25,093 nt of DNA from NCBI GenBank assembly GCA_964551835.1, contig CAZKEM010000061.1, positions 1 to 25,093 of the forward strand, in the 5' to 3' direction. This document shows, piece by piece, positions 1 through 7,898 of this stretch. The stretch comes from JAHDCC01 sp964551835 (GTDB lineage: Bacteria; Actinomycetota; Acidimicrobiia; Acidimicrobiales; SZUA-35). The notes under the pieces are model-generated. The model saw only the letters and a list, made by a program, of their open reading frames with translations, had not been told where the DNA came from and did not search any database. The position numbers and the translations under genes were made by a program. Each line of letters opens with the position of its first letter. Within the stretch, counting starts at the first letter, position 1.

Positions 1-1
1 A

Positions 2-124
2 GAAGAAGAAGAAGAACAAGACAACTACGAATTCTACCAGTGGTCAACCCCTTATGCGAAACCGAGGTGGTCGTTGCCGGATCTGGCGGAGTTGACACAC
101 ACCGAGTCTGGGCCGACGACTTAA
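2..124 (+). CDS. C-terminal end of an unidentified protein (partial at left edge)
   Basis: An open frame enters from the left edge and ends at TAA 122-124. It encodes about 40 residues that start with five Glu codons (a GAA run at 2-16), followed by an aromatic, proline-containing stretch (NYEFYQW, then PYAKPRW). The acidic start and ordinary composition suggest the tail of a real protein. I do not recognise a family. A second frame is also open here (1-369), so the assignment is tentative. The GAA run also forms a simple (AGA)n repeat at the edge. Confidence 0.35.
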   Translation, partial: EEEEEQDNYEFYQWSTPYAKPRWSLPDLAELTHTESGPTT

Positions 125-171
125 CAACAGTGACGTTGGCCGCTCATTCCGAAAATAGATATAGGTTACTG

Positions 172-641
172 ATGTCGACCAGTTCAGAGCTACCGACAAC
201 CATCAGTTTACTTTCCAGGCTGCGACCCGACCACGAATTGATGCGGATCCGTTTGATTTACCAGCCGACACTGTTGAACATCTGTTCGCTCAGGACGATG
301 AAAGACGACGAACAGCGGCGTTTGCTGTTGGCAGCGCCACTCCCGACTCGTGGCCGGTCGAGTGGGTGAGCAGTTGGTATGAAACCGGATGGCGAGCCGC
401 GCACACTCGAACTGTTTGGCTACACAAAACAGGCGGCGACGTCTCAGACCTACCTAAACTGCATGACTACACACACGACTTGATGTTCTTCGATACCCCA
501 ACAAGTATGGCCATCAGAACCGAAAAGGTATCGGCAGGCACCGCCCAACAGCGTCAGGCGACAGACACTGAACCCATATCGCCCACAACACCGACCGCCA
601 TCTGGTCCGCCACAATTGATCTCGTCAACTCTGGAAAGTAA
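172..641 (+). CDS. hypothetical protein with broken or unresolved 5' end
   Basis: The frame ending at TAA 639-641 is open back to the TAG at 162-164 and has coding-like composition throughout, including a Trp-rich core (PVEWVSSWYETGW, then RTVWLHKTGG). It has no ATG, GTG or TTG start until GTG 366, which would discard half of it. The only ATG with an upstream AGG is at 172, in a different frame, and that frame runs to TGA 367-369. A single indel between about 172 and 240 would join them into a protein of about 156 aa. Otherwise translation starts at 366 or at a rare codon such as ATT 237. Family unknown. The next gene begins 11 nt downstream, so they look co-transcribed. The coordinates assume the ATG 172 start plus a frame change. 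Confidence 0.4.
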
Positions 642-652
642 AGAGTACCATA

Positions 653-1258
653 ATGTCAAACCAGCAAGCCTCCCACGACGATAGTAACGGCACCTCTCGC
701 TCACCACAGGAGGCGGTCGCAACAATACTAGAGAACCCAATAGTTCTTACGGTAGAAAAAAAGTCGTCGGCAGACTGGCGTAAAAGTCTAGGCGAACAAA
801 TCGACCAGCTCGAACAAGGCCACGTACTCGGTATCGTTAGCCCAGACCTCAACCGAGAAATGCCAACATCTACCGGAATAAAGAAACTACTCGAAAAAAC
901 CCGACTACGTAAAGCCTACGAACGCCCCTCAATCCCATGGTTAACCGTCCTCCGAACATTGGACCACTTGACTGCGTTCTGTCCAGGACCAACCCTAACT
1001 GGCAACGAATTTCCGTGGACCGAAACCGAATACAACGCCTTACTTAAACTCGGGTGGGAGCCTCCGCTCACAAAGAAGCAGGCTCAAGAACTGACCTTGC
1101 CGATGCAGTATAAGCCGCCTGTATCAAAGAAATTCCAAACTCGAAGCCCCGACGAAGACATCCAAGCCTTAAACCAGATCACCAAAATCATTTCCGACAC
1201 GTTCGAACACGTCATAGGTGCTGACCTCGCCGATATCCACGTCGGGAGAACAACCTGA
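653..1258 (+). CDS. hypothetical protein, possible TY-Chap/YbjN-like chaperone domain
   Basis: 201 aa, soluble, no signal peptide or membrane segment. An AAAGAG stretch precedes the ATG at workable spacing. Residues about 1-20 are low complexity (Ser, Asn, Gln); the middle is charged. Residues about 115-150 contain WTETEYNALLKLGWEPP, and the end has a helix DTFEHVIGA. The combination of an L-x-x-LGW-x-PP motif with a C-terminal helix of the type DTFEHV resembles the C-terminal half of actinobacterial TY-Chap proteins, which relate to YbjN and type III secretion chaperones. That link is from memory of motifs, not a search. The TGA stop at 1256-1258 is unusual because the same frame stays open for 72 further codons. 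It forms the last clear gene of a small + strand group. Confidence 0.6.
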   Translation: MSNQQASHDDSNGTSRSPQEAVATILENPIVLTVEKKSSADWRKSLGEQIDQLEQGHVLGIVSPDLNREMPTSTGIKKLLEKTRLRKAYERPSIPWLTVLRTLDHLTAFCPGPTLTGNEFPWTETEYNALLKLGWEPPLTKKQAQELTLPMQYKPPVSKKFQTRSPDEDIQALNQITKIISDTFEHVIGADLADIHVGRTT

Positions 1259-1315
1259 CAATCACACCCACGACCCAACACCAACCAAGCTGGTATCGAA
1301 AAGCACTATCAGCCG

Positions 1316-1477
1316 ATGTTTCGACGTTCGAAATGGACGGCCCTCGTTACGACGACAGCTACCAAACGAAGCGATCAGGATCGGCTTAAACCAAGTATTT
1401 TGGCAGCCTTCAGCACCACGGGGAAACTACGCCTACAAAGCAAAGAACCCCAACCATACTGGTCGGGGTTCAAGTAG
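1316..1477 (+). pseudogene. open frame continuing in phase after the TGA at 1256-1258
   Basis: The frame of the preceding gene continues after its TGA for 72 sense codons and ends at TAG 1475-1477. From the first ATG (1316) it would be 53 aa and basic, with a plausible C-terminus (AAFSTTGKLRLQSKEPQPYW). It may be the severed C-terminus of the preceding protein, a readthrough extension, or a chance open frame. A competing frame (about 1255-1386) is also open and has a GGGAG element before a CTG. No ribosome binding site is evident before 1316. The end coincides with a strong hairpin. Confidence 0.3.
1445..1471 (+). terminator. hairpin at the end of the left + strand gene group
   Basis: Arms GAACCCC-A-ACCA (1445-1456) and TGGT-C-GGGGTTC (1460-1471) pair with one internal mismatch around a TAC loop. 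No T-tract follows, so it would be a U-less terminator or only an RNA hairpin. It lies just before TAG 1475-1477 and upstream of nearly 200 bases with no gene I can support. Confidence 0.45.
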
Positions 1478-1664
1478 GCATGCCATGGTGGGCCTCAGAG
1501 AACACTGTGCACACCCGAACATATCAGTACTTATAAGACTATCAGGGAATTTAAATGACTAAATAAACTATCAGACTTTGGTATTTCGTATTGAAAACCC
1601 AGCCGAACACGCCACTTTAACCCCGGGACGACATTTTGATCATGCAGTAATCCGGCCAGGTCTC

Positions 1665-2144
1665 CTACTGTTCAGTTTCGGAGATATACCCAACCAGGTT
1701 GGCAACCCCCACTTCCCACCCGAAAGCAAAGTTACGGCTGGAGTCGACGTCGACGAGTGCCGAGTGCACGATCGTCATATCAGTACCAGCTCCGTTAGCT
1801 ACTAGTTGAATTTCGACCTTAGAGTATTCTTTGTCCTTAGCGGTGGCAGACGAGGACTCGACAATCTTCGACCATGTGAAGATCAGAAGTTCGTTTGGTT
1901 CTATCGTGAGGTATTGCCCCTCGAAACCAGATGGCGAGCCCGGGCCAAAAGTCTCAACAAATCGCCAACGTCCCCCAGGACGAAGATCGATCTCCGCTGC
2001 GGACAGCATGCCCGGTTCGCGACCAAACCATTTCTTAATTACTTCGGGGTCGGTCCAGGAATCAAAAACTTGCGCTGGCGCCGCGGGAAGGTGGGCTTCG
2101 ACAACAATTGGAGACGTTCCGGGTTGGGTCTTAACGAAAATCAT
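1665..2144 (-). CDS. SRPBCC family (AHSA1-like) protein
   Basis: 159 aa from ATG 2144. A longer frame upstream lies inside arsR and is rejected. The sequence starts with the typical first strand (IVVEAHLPAAPAQVFDSWTD), then WFGREPG, LRPGGRWRF, FEGQYLTI and a C-terminal helix beginning FAFGWEVGVANLVGYI, the order seen in AHSA1/SRPBCC helix-grip proteins that bind hydrophobic ligands or act as small-molecule hydrolase or cyclase relatives. The start codon overlaps the end of arsR by 14 nt, so the two are translationally coupled. ArsR-SRPBCC pairs are common in actinobacteria; the regulator usually controls the pair. Substrate unknown. Confidence 0.88.
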   Translation of the reverse strand: MIFVKTQPGTSPIVVEAHLPAAPAQVFDSWTDPEVIKKWFGREPGMLSAAEIDLRPGGRWRFVETFGPGSPSGFEGQYLTIEPNELLIFTWSKIVESSSATAKDKEYSKVEIQLVANGAGTDMTIVHSALVDVDSSRNFAFGWEVGVANLVGYISETEQ

Positions 2145-2463
2145 CGTCCACCTTAGCTTTGCTCTCCAGGAAGTTCGTGAGGTTCTCGACCTGGTTTGTC
2201 CAGAACGGCGCGTAGTCGTCAAGCCAGTCGGAGGCATCCTTCAGGGCAGCCCCGTTGAGCTTACAATAGCGGACTCGACCCCTTTTTTCGACATCCAGCA
2301 GGCCAGCCTTACGCAGAATACCAACATGCTTGGAGACACCCGTTTGGCTCAGGTTGAACGGTTTAGCCAGTTCGGAGAGTCCGAGTTCGCCATCGGCCAA
2401 TCGGCAGATAATCGCTCGTCTCGTCTCGTCTCCGAGGGCTCGGAATGTCGCATCAAGTGCCAT
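2131..2463 (-). CDS. ArsR-family winged-helix transcriptional regulator
   Basis: 110 aa from ATG 2463. I chose this start over the upstream in-frame start at 2529 because GGAGAAAGG lies just before it on the minus strand. The sequence has the standard ArsR order: ATFRALGDETRRAI at the N-terminus, a recognition region LSELAKPFNLSQTGVSKHVGIL, then a wing (GLLDVEKRGRVRYCKL). There is no CxC metal motif in the recognition helix, so it belongs to the non-metal, SRPBCC-linked type of ArsR. The terminal residues include WTNQVENL. It is the first gene of a two-gene operon with the SRPBCC gene and very likely binds the palindromes at 2486-2501 and 2526-2541, controlling itself and the divergent oxidoreductase operon. 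Confidence 0.92.
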   Translation of the reverse strand: MALDATFRALGDETRRAIICRLADGELGLSELAKPFNLSQTGVSKHVGILRKAGLLDVEKRGRVRYCKLNGAALKDASDWLDDYAPFWTNQVENLTNFLESKAKVDDDFR

Positions 2464-2485
2464 TGAAACCTTTCTCCATAAAAAC

Positions 2486-2541
2486 TCAACCATATGGTTG
2501 ACTATTGCCTCCGAGGGCCGTACAGTCAACCGAGTGGTTCA
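2486..2541. promoter_or_regulatory. dual ArsR-type operator overlapping the oxidoreductase promoter
   Basis: A perfect 16-bp palindrome, TCAACCATATGGTTGA, lies at 2486-2501, and a degenerate copy, TCAACCGAGTGGTTCA, at 2526-2541. Their centres are 40 bp apart. On the + strand a promoter reads TTGACT (2498-2503), 17 bp, TACAGT (2521-2526), so the -35 box sits in the first site and the -10 box touches the second. On the - strand TTGACT begins in the second site and points toward arsR. One repressor could therefore control both divergent operons. Binding by the adjacent ArsR is inference. Confidence 0.7.
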
Positions 2542-2580
2542 GTTTAACACTGGGCCCTTCGAGAGCAACCTGGAGACAAA

Positions 2581-3555
2581 ATGCAAGCAGTCGAATTTAT
2601 AAACACTGGTGGACCGGAAGCAATGAGACTTGTCGAAGTAGACCGGCCCACCCCTGGCCCCGGCGAGGCACTCGTCAAAATGGGTGCCAGCGGCCTCAAC
2701 TATTCAGATCTGATGATCCGCAACGGCACCTACCCCGGAGAAGTGAAGTTCCCCTACCGAGTCGGGCGCGAGATCGCCGGCACTGTGGAGCAACTTGGCG
2801 ACAGCGTCGGGAACCTTCGAGTCGGTCAGCGAGTTTCCGGAATCGTTCCCGCTGGAGGTTCGATGGCTGAATACGCTATCGCCCCAGCACCGGCGCTTTT
2901 TCCAACCCCCGATACCATCCCCGATGCCGTGGCGGCCGCCATACCGGTTCAGGGCGCCGCGGCAATGTTGACGATGGGCTCACTCGCTAACGTCCAAGCA
3001 GGCGAAGATGTGCTCATACACTCCGCAGCTGGTGGTGTTGGCGGCCTCGCCACCCAGATTGCCGTGGCCATGGGTGCCAACGTTGTCGGCACGACTTCTA
3101 GGGACGACAAACTGACAGCTATCACCCAACTTGGGGCGACAGCCGTCAACTACACCAATTCAGATTGGACTGATCAAGTGCTGGCGGCAACCGACGGAAA
3201 CGGCGCCGACGTAGTGCTCGAATCACTCGGTGGCCAGTTCTTTACCGACAGTTGGCAAAAAGCCTCAGCCCTCGACGCTCGAATAGTTACGATCGGCGCC
3301 GCCTACGGGCCAGTGTCAGTTGATACTACTGACATCTTGGTGTTGCACCGTACACTCATGGGTTTCAACATCGGCAGCTACTTCCCTGAGCGTGGCAACC
3401 TCGTCGCCGCTGCACTCAACGAGCTCGCAAACCTCGTCCAGAACGGTGAAGTAACGATTCGGATCAGCCACCAGGTTCCTCTTGCCGATGCAGCCGACGC
3501 TTTCGCAGCCATGGAGGAACGCCAGAACCTCGGCAAGGTAGTCGTCACCCCATGA
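2581..3555 (+). CDS. NADPH:quinone oxidoreductase, zinc-independent MDR family
   Basis: 324 aa, the usual length for QOR-type medium-chain dehydrogenases. The N-terminal GroES-like half has GLNYSDLMIRNGTYP and PYRVGREIAGTV. The Rossmann half has the nucleotide motif HSAAGGVG (residues 147-154), then GANVVGTTSRDDKL, and a C-terminal APLxxAxDAF-type segment (PLADAADAFAAME). Zinc-binding cysteines of alcohol dehydrogenases are absent. Family members reduce quinones or enones with NADPH in the cytoplasm. GGAGA lies just before the ATG. It starts an operon with the DsrE-like gene 31 bp downstream and is transcribed from the operator-covered promoter at 2498-2526, so ArsR control is likely. Confidence 0.92.
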   Translation: MQAVEFINTGGPEAMRLVEVDRPTPGPGEALVKMGASGLNYSDLMIRNGTYPGEVKFPYRVGREIAGTVEQLGDSVGNLRVGQRVSGIVPAGGSMAEYAIAPAPALFPTPDTIPDAVAAAIPVQGAAAMLTMGSLANVQAGEDVLIHSAAGGVGGLATQIAVAMGANVVGTTSRDDKLTAITQLGATAVNYTNSDWTDQVLAATDGNGADVVLESLGGQFFTDSWQKASALDARIVTIGAAYGPVSVDTTDILVLHRTLMGFNIGSYFPERGNLVAAALNELANLVQNGEVTIRISHQVPLADAADAFAAMEERQNLGKVVVTP

Positions 3556-3586
3556 GATACGCAGCCAACTCAACCTAGGAGATCAT

Positions 3587-3952
3587 ATGCCAACCAAATA
3601 CGCCATTGTCTTAATGGCACCGGAATCGACCCCAGACGGGCGGGGTCGTCTGCTCCATGCCTACACGACCGCTATTGATCTTTACAAAACCGGGGCTGCG
3701 GTAGAGTTCTACTTCGATGGGATCGGCGTGGAAAACATAACTGCCTTCGACGACAAGGAGAATCCCTTTAGCCAACACTACGTCTACCTCTTCGAACAGG
3801 TGCTGCCATTCGCAAAAGCTTGCGGCGTTTGCGCCCGACACTTCAAGGCGGACCGGGCAGCCGACAACCTCAACATCGAACTAGTCTCCAGCGAGAACCA
3901 TAGATCTCTTGCCCAGTTCATGTTGGAGGGCTACAACGTCGTAACCTTTTAG
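3587..3952 (+). CDS. DsrE/DsrF-like family protein
   Basis: 121 aa with an AGGAG sequence before the ATG. The start TKYAIVLMAPESTP, a helix with RLLHAYTTAIDLYKTG, a strand AAVEFYFDGIGV and the motif KACGVCARHF give the alpha/beta DsrE fold; Cys79 and Cys82 form a CxxC near the position of the sulfur-carrying cysteine in DsrE/TusD proteins. Family members relay persulfide sulfur or act as small redox proteins. The pairing with a quinone oxidoreductase suggests a redox or sulfur-stress role, which is inference. It is the second gene of the + operon. No clear terminator is visible after it. Confidence 0.8.
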   Translation: MPTKYAIVLMAPESTPDGRGRLLHAYTTAIDLYKTGAAVEFYFDGIGVENITAFDDKENPFSQHYVYLFEQVLPFAKACGVCARHFKADRAADNLNIELVSSENHRSLAQFMLEGYNVVTF

Positions 3953-3995
3953 CTCAAACCGGACGAGCCTCGGCGAGTCTCACATTACTTATAGT

Positions 3996-4274
3996 TCAGC
4001 GGCGTGATCTAGTGGCTACCGACCTCGCTATCGCGCTGCTGAGTCTAGGTACGAACGAGCTATCAAAGTCGGTCGTATTTCGCGGGATGTATTCGAAGCC
4101 CGCCTCATTCATACATTCAACGGTGGCTTCTTCTGCGTTTGTCCGAGAACTCTCGGCAAAAATGTCTTCACCGTCGAGGCCAGGCGCTTCAGAAAGTGGA
4201 TCTTGAGAGCCAGTTGTTGATTCGGTGTCTGACCAAGCGCCATTTATCCGACTCGGTTGACGCTTATCGATCAT
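3996..4274 (-). CDS. hypothetical small protein coupled to the ABC permease
   Basis: 92 aa from ATG 4274, which comes one base after the permease stop codon (TGA-C-ATG), implying translational coupling. An earlier in-frame ATG at 4301 lies inside the permease gene and is less likely. The protein is acidic in its first half (GLDGEDIFAES) and contains ATVECMNEAGFEYIP, a short ECMxxxGFxYxP pattern I associate with N-terminal regions of actinobacterial secreted proteins near MacB-like exporters. No signal peptide or transmembrane segment is visible. It may be a complete small partner protein or a fragment of a longer one. It ends the minus-strand export cluster. The stretch 3953-3995 holds nothing I recognise. 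Confidence 0.45.
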   Translation of the reverse strand: MIDKRQPSRINGAWSDTESTTGSQDPLSEAPGLDGEDIFAESSRTNAEEATVECMNEAGFEYIPRNTTDFDSSFVPRLSSAIARSVATRSRR

Positions 4275-4275
4275 G

Positions 4276-5499
4276 TCAGCCGTAGTCACGAAGTGCCTCA
4301 TCTGGTTCGAGGCGGACGGCCCGACTTACTCCTAGGGATCCACCAAGAACAAGACAAAGAGGGGGAAGGATGAGGGCCAACGCGATTGAATCGATGTTAG
4401 GTGGCACCCAGGGGTCTACCGGCAGAAGAGCAAGATCAAGGTGTGAGACCGTCCCTGATGCAACAATCGAGCCGACTACCCCTAAGAGAACACCGGCAAC
4501 AGCAATCGTGAATCCTGTAATCAAAGCTACGGTGGCTAGCGCACTTGCTATATTAGCCCCACTCCAACCTAGAGCTCGAAGTAATCCGATCTCGTTTTTG
4601 CGTTGGTTTACCCAGGCAGAACCCAGAGCGGCCCCGATTGCGAGACAAATGATTCCGAGAAAAATAGTCAATCCATCTTCCGTCCAGGCCAGTACACGAA
4701 ACACTCCACCGAGTTCTCGAAGCTGAGCCGCAACGCTTGATACGAGGAATCCGTCATCTGCGAGCTGTTGTTGTACTGAAAGAACAGAATCTGAGTTCGT
4801 CGCTTCAACAAACGCTCGGCGATATTCAACCTCACCATTCTGCTGGCCGGATTCGATGACCAAGTTACGAACCATGTCCAGATTGACGTAGCCGGGCTGT
4901 GGTCCATCCCTGTCGACGACTGAGTTATCAAAAAGACCAACGACAGTCATCGTAATCGTTGCGCCAGCACCCTGGCCAGGTCCAATGACCTTCGTATAGG
5001 TGAACTCGACCTCCTTACCTAGAAGCTCTCCAGCTGCACCACCCTCCATCTCACTAGGTAACAGAATCTCGTCCGGTCCAAGCCCATTATTGGGAATTCG
5101 TCCATCTACCAACTCGGGCTCAAGGCCTGGAACGAGAGGAGTGGCCCAGATGGCCCCAGGATTTGTTGCCTGGTCAGGCCAGTTGCTCGGGTCCTCCATC
5201 GATAGATCAATTTGTATCCAAGGATGAACTGATTCCACCCCCTGCACCTCGCCAACCGAGATCAACGTTGCATCGGTTAGCGTCTTAGGATCACCACTGG
5301 CTGAAGAGGAGGACAACTCAATCAAGTTGAGCGCTGAATCAGAACGGATTGATTCGGTAAATCGAGCGACGCCAGCTCCAATGACCCCGTTACACATTAG
5401 GATAACCCCAATTGAAGCCACGATAAGTAGCCCGAAGGGGCGCTGGGCCCGTGCACTATCTCGTAGTTCCACACGCACTAAGGTCCAAAAGCTAGACAT
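4276..5499 (-). CDS. FtsX/MacB-like ABC transporter permease
   Basis: 407 aa. There is one N-terminal membrane helix (about residues 22-44), a periplasmic-type extracytoplasmic domain of about 230 residues (about 45-275), then three helices (about 277-299, 313-341, 371-393) and the typical end RLEPDEALR. The segment NQRKNEIGLLRALGWS between helices 2 and 3 is the FtsX coupling-helix signature. This four-helix layout matches MacB/LolCE/FtsX mechanotransmission permeases, which work with a dedicated ATPase on extracytoplasmic substrates or lipoproteins rather than classic translocation. Its start overlaps the end of the ATPase gene by 8 nt. It probably works with that ATPase and with the upstream lipoprotein gene product. 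Confidence 0.92.
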   Translation of the reverse strand: MSSFWTLVRVELRDSARAQRPFGLLIVASIGVILMCNGVIGAGVARFTESIRSDSALNLIELSSSSASGDPKTLTDATLISVGEVQGVESVHPWIQIDLSMEDPSNWPDQATNPGAIWATPLVPGLEPELVDGRIPNNGLGPDEILLPSEMEGGAAGELLGKEVEFTYTKVIGPGQGAGATITMTVVGLFDNSVVDRDGPQPGYVNLDMVRNLVIESGQQNGEVEYRRAFVEATNSDSVLSVQQQLADDGFLVSSVAAQLRELGGVFRVLAWTEDGLTIFLGIICLAIGAALGSAWVNQRKNEIGLLRALGWSGANIASALATVALITGFTIAVAGVLLGVVGSIVASGTVSHLDLALLPVDPWVPPNIDSIALALILPPLCLVLGGSLGVSRAVRLEPDEALRDYG

Positions 5500-6133
5500 G
5501 GCGACCTCCTTTAATTTCCACTATGCGATCTGCAATCGACTCGGTCGCAGGGTCATGACTTGCTACAAGCACACCACAGTCCAGCGAGGCTGATTCTTTG
5601 AGTTGCTCGTGAACAACAGCGGCGTTGTCTGAATCGAGTCCAGCGGTTGGCTCGTCGGCAAGAAGGAACGAAGGGTCGTGCATAAGGCTTCGACAGAGGG
5701 CTACTCTCTGCGCTTCGCCACCTGATAGGACTTTTGCCTTCTGGTCGGCGATCGACCCGAGACCAAATGTGGATAATATCTCTTGGATTTGATCTCGTGT
5801 TTTTTCACTTCCCGATACTGCCAGATTCTCGACAGCGGTCATTTCTGGCAATAAGTTGCTTCGCTGAAACACGATCCCGATCTCGCCACGACGGTGACGA
5901 TCGAGACGTTTGGTCCAGTCGACTGGCTCATCGTTCAGGAACACCGACCCGGAGTCTGGCTTGGTCAGAAGTCCGGCAATTCGTATCACTGTTGACTTTC
6001 CCGAGCCCGAGCCACCTCGGAGCCAAACAACCTCTCCGACATTGACACTCAAAGAGAATTCATCAATGACTTTTACAGCACTGCTCCCCTCACCATATGC
6101 CTTCTTAACCGAACGTAGTTCAAGATTTGTCAC
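5492..6133 (-). CDS. ABC transporter ATP-binding protein, LolD/MacB type
   Basis: 213 aa with GTG start. Walker A GGSGSGKST (residues 40-48), Q-loop Gln90 in IVFQRSNLLPEM, signature LSGGEAQRVAL (136-146), Walker B FLLADEPTAGLD (156-167) and switch His193 in ASHDP are all intact, so it should hydrolyse ATP. Size and the SNLLPEMTAVENLA segment match the LolD/FtsE/MacB subgroup. It lies between the lipoprotein gene (27 bp gap) and the permease (8 nt overlap), making an operon. Only a weak purine stretch precedes the GTG. Confidence 0.95.
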   Translation of the reverse strand: MTNLELRSVKKAYGEGSSAVKVIDEFSLSVNVGEVVWLRGGSGSGKSTVIRIAGLLTKPDSGSVFLNDEPVDWTKRLDRHRRGEIGIVFQRSNLLPEMTAVENLAVSGSEKTRDQIQEILSTFGLGSIADQKAKVLSGGEAQRVALCRSLMHDPSFLLADEPTAGLDSDNAAVVHEQLKESASLDCGVLVASHDPATESIADRIVEIKGGRHV

Positions 6134-6160
6134 GCGAATTCTTTCTATCTGATTCTCTAA

Positions 6161-7795
6161 TTACTGCAAAGCAAGAGGAATATTTCGGGCCTCGATGGTC
6201 AGCTGTAAACTACATAGCGAATCGTCCTCACCATCGACCGAATACAGTCCAAGGCCATCTCGACATCCACGCATCTGAGCCATCGATGATCCTATTTCGA
6301 GCAAAACGGTTGAGGATTCAAATTCGTAGTCGGTAGCAGCTAATGTCGCTGTTGCTAAGATCCGAGGGCCAAACGGCACGGTGTTATCACTAATGATGGC
6401 ACTCAGAGAGTCCTGGAGTTCCGGGAACATTCGACGCACATCGGATTCGTTTGCAAAGAGATAAGAATACCGGAGGCTTGCTGCGGCTAACTGCTCGAGC
6501 TCGGCATCGGCTCCTAGATCGAATTCAACGAGGTCTCTTTTTTCCCAGTCTGGATACAAATGGGCAATAGTAATCATCAGATTGAGGTAATCGTTCAGAT
6601 TTTCAGCATCAATCTGAGAGGGAAACTCTTCGACGAACTCGGATTGGACTTTCGAGGCATCCAGTTGGTCCCATTCGTCATGTCCCGACTCCCGAAGCAC
6701 ATATGTGGCCTTAAGCCTTTGTGATAGTGGTCTGTCGCCATCAGATTGTTCTTGCACAAGCCGTTCGATGGTCTCTTCACTGACGATTTCGGCCATACTA
6801 CCCTCGAGCAGTCGGGAGAAAGCAAAGGTGGCTTCGACCGTGGGAACAGCAGTCGAGATAGGGACTACGAGTCCAGTACTCTCATCTATCCGCATGCGAA
6901 CCGAATCGGCGATCTGAGCTTCGAATTCGTCTATTTGCCTGCTGCTTGAAGCTTCGAGCAGACCTAGGACAGCAGCAACTGACAAATCATCGCCCAATAC
7001 CTCCTCCTCTGATTTCTTCATAAGCTCCTCAAAGTAGGACGGGTCCACTTCTCGGTTCGCATCTTGGGTCGCACGCATGCGTTGAATGGCCAACGCATCG
7101 AGGATGGCATTAGTTGAGGATGGCGGGGGAAGCAATCTCTCAGGAAGGCCACGTACTAAACCCGAGAGATCTTCCGACAGTTCGAAATCCAGAAGGTCAG
7201 CAATTTGAACCAGTCGGTAAATCAGAAAGGGGTGATCTTCCACGTCGGTTGCCTTGACGTCATCAAACCGTCTTTGCAGTTCTTCAACCTGCGGTGGTGC
7301 CCCGATAGAGGTGGATGCGATCGACTCGATATCCGCCCACAACCACAGTATGGCTATCTCCGAGCCTGGATCTTGTGCAGTGCCCGGCACGAGAGCACGA
7401 AACCAATCAAGATCGGAGGTCAGCTGAGCGTCGAGCGACTGGTCCGTGATCCGCTCGTCCGCAGCTAGTTCCGAAAGTCTTAACATTCCATGCGCCTGAC
7501 CAAAATCGGATGTCTTTTCAACATCATCTAGATGTACATATCCGTCTTGACCCAAGTTGCTGCTGCTCCAGGTGGGAGCAAGATCAGAGTAGTGAACGGT
7601 GGCCACGACGCTCGGTTTCGGCTGGTGGCCTGCCGCCTCAGGCATGATAAACATGCCCTGTGGGGTCTGGAACTCTTCAGCAGACTCAATGATCTCCGAA
7701 GAAATTGCCGAAGGCTCATCGGATGATGTACATGCCGAAGTAAGCAAAGTCATTGACATCGCTAGCACAATCAGATTTTTCGCTTGAAAAAACAA
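6161..7795 (-). CDS. large secreted lipoprotein of the ABC cluster, function unknown
   Basis: I propose the TTG at 7795 as start, giving 544 aa with a lipoprotein signal: Lys near the N-terminus, hydrophobic core, and lipobox LTSAC (Cys22 in this numbering). The frame is open further to a TTG at 7861, but that lies in a hairpin stem and is rejected. The mature part is acidic and mostly helical by appearance, with repeated short helices and DESTGLVVPISTAVPTVEATFAFSRLL, which loosely recalls alpha/alpha toroid repeats of prenyltransferase-like proteins. Two cysteines near the end (GCRDGLG and SLCSLQ) could form a disulfide. I recognise no family. Position immediately upstream of the ATPase and permease suggests a cell-surface component or substrate of that transporter. 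Confidence 0.72.
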   Translation of the reverse strand: MFFQAKNLIVLAMSMTLLTSACTSSDEPSAISSEIIESAEEFQTPQGMFIMPEAAGHQPKPSVVATVHYSDLAPTWSSSNLGQDGYVHLDDVEKTSDFGQAHGMLRLSELAADERITDQSLDAQLTSDLDWFRALVPGTAQDPGSEIAILWLWADIESIASTSIGAPPQVEELQRRFDDVKATDVEDHPFLIYRLVQIADLLDFELSEDLSGLVRGLPERLLPPPSSTNAILDALAIQRMRATQDANREVDPSYFEELMKKSEEEVLGDDLSVAAVLGLLEASSSRQIDEFEAQIADSVRMRIDESTGLVVPISTAVPTVEATFAFSRLLEGSMAEIVSEETIERLVQEQSDGDRPLSQRLKATYVLRESGHDEWDQLDASKVQSEFVEEFPSQIDAENLNDYLNLMITIAHLYPDWEKRDLVEFDLGADAELEQLAAASLRYSYLFANESDVRRMFPELQDSLSAIISDNTVPFGPRILATATLAATDYEFESSTVLLEIGSSMAQMRGCRDGLGLYSVDGEDDSLCSLQLTIEARNIPLALQ

Positions 7796-7841
7796 TTCGA
7801 GAAAGCCGCCTTGCCGGGTATCGAGAAACTTGAGAATCGTC

Positions 7842-7880
7842 CTACTGACCCCGGGTTCCAACCGAACCCGGCGTCAGTAG
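7842..7880 (-). terminator. strong hairpin between the secreted-protein and lipoprotein genes
   Basis: Arms of 17 nt, CTACTGACCCCGGGTTC (7842-7858) and GAACCCGGCGTCAGTAG (7864-7880), pair with one mismatch around a 5-nt loop. It lies 18 nt after the stop codon of the small secreted-protein gene, so it probably terminates or attenuates leftward transcription, or protects the upstream mRNA end. No T-tract follows on the minus strand. Confidence 0.65.
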
Positions 7881-7898
7881 TTCTAGACCTAACGTGAA

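Noticed and set aside
1218..1562. + strand open frame overlapping the end of the 201-aa gene
   Set aside because: Low-complexity His/Pro/Ser composition, no ribosome binding site, and it crosses a terminator-like hairpin.
1831..2466. Long + strand open frame of about 211 codons across arsR and the SRPBCC gene
   Set aside because: Antisense to two well-recognised genes; its protein has no family features and arises from their codon use.
7796..7861. Extended N-terminus of the large lipoprotein, starting at TTG 7861
   Set aside because: The codons fall in the stem of a strong hairpin and would put a long soluble stretch before the signal peptide.
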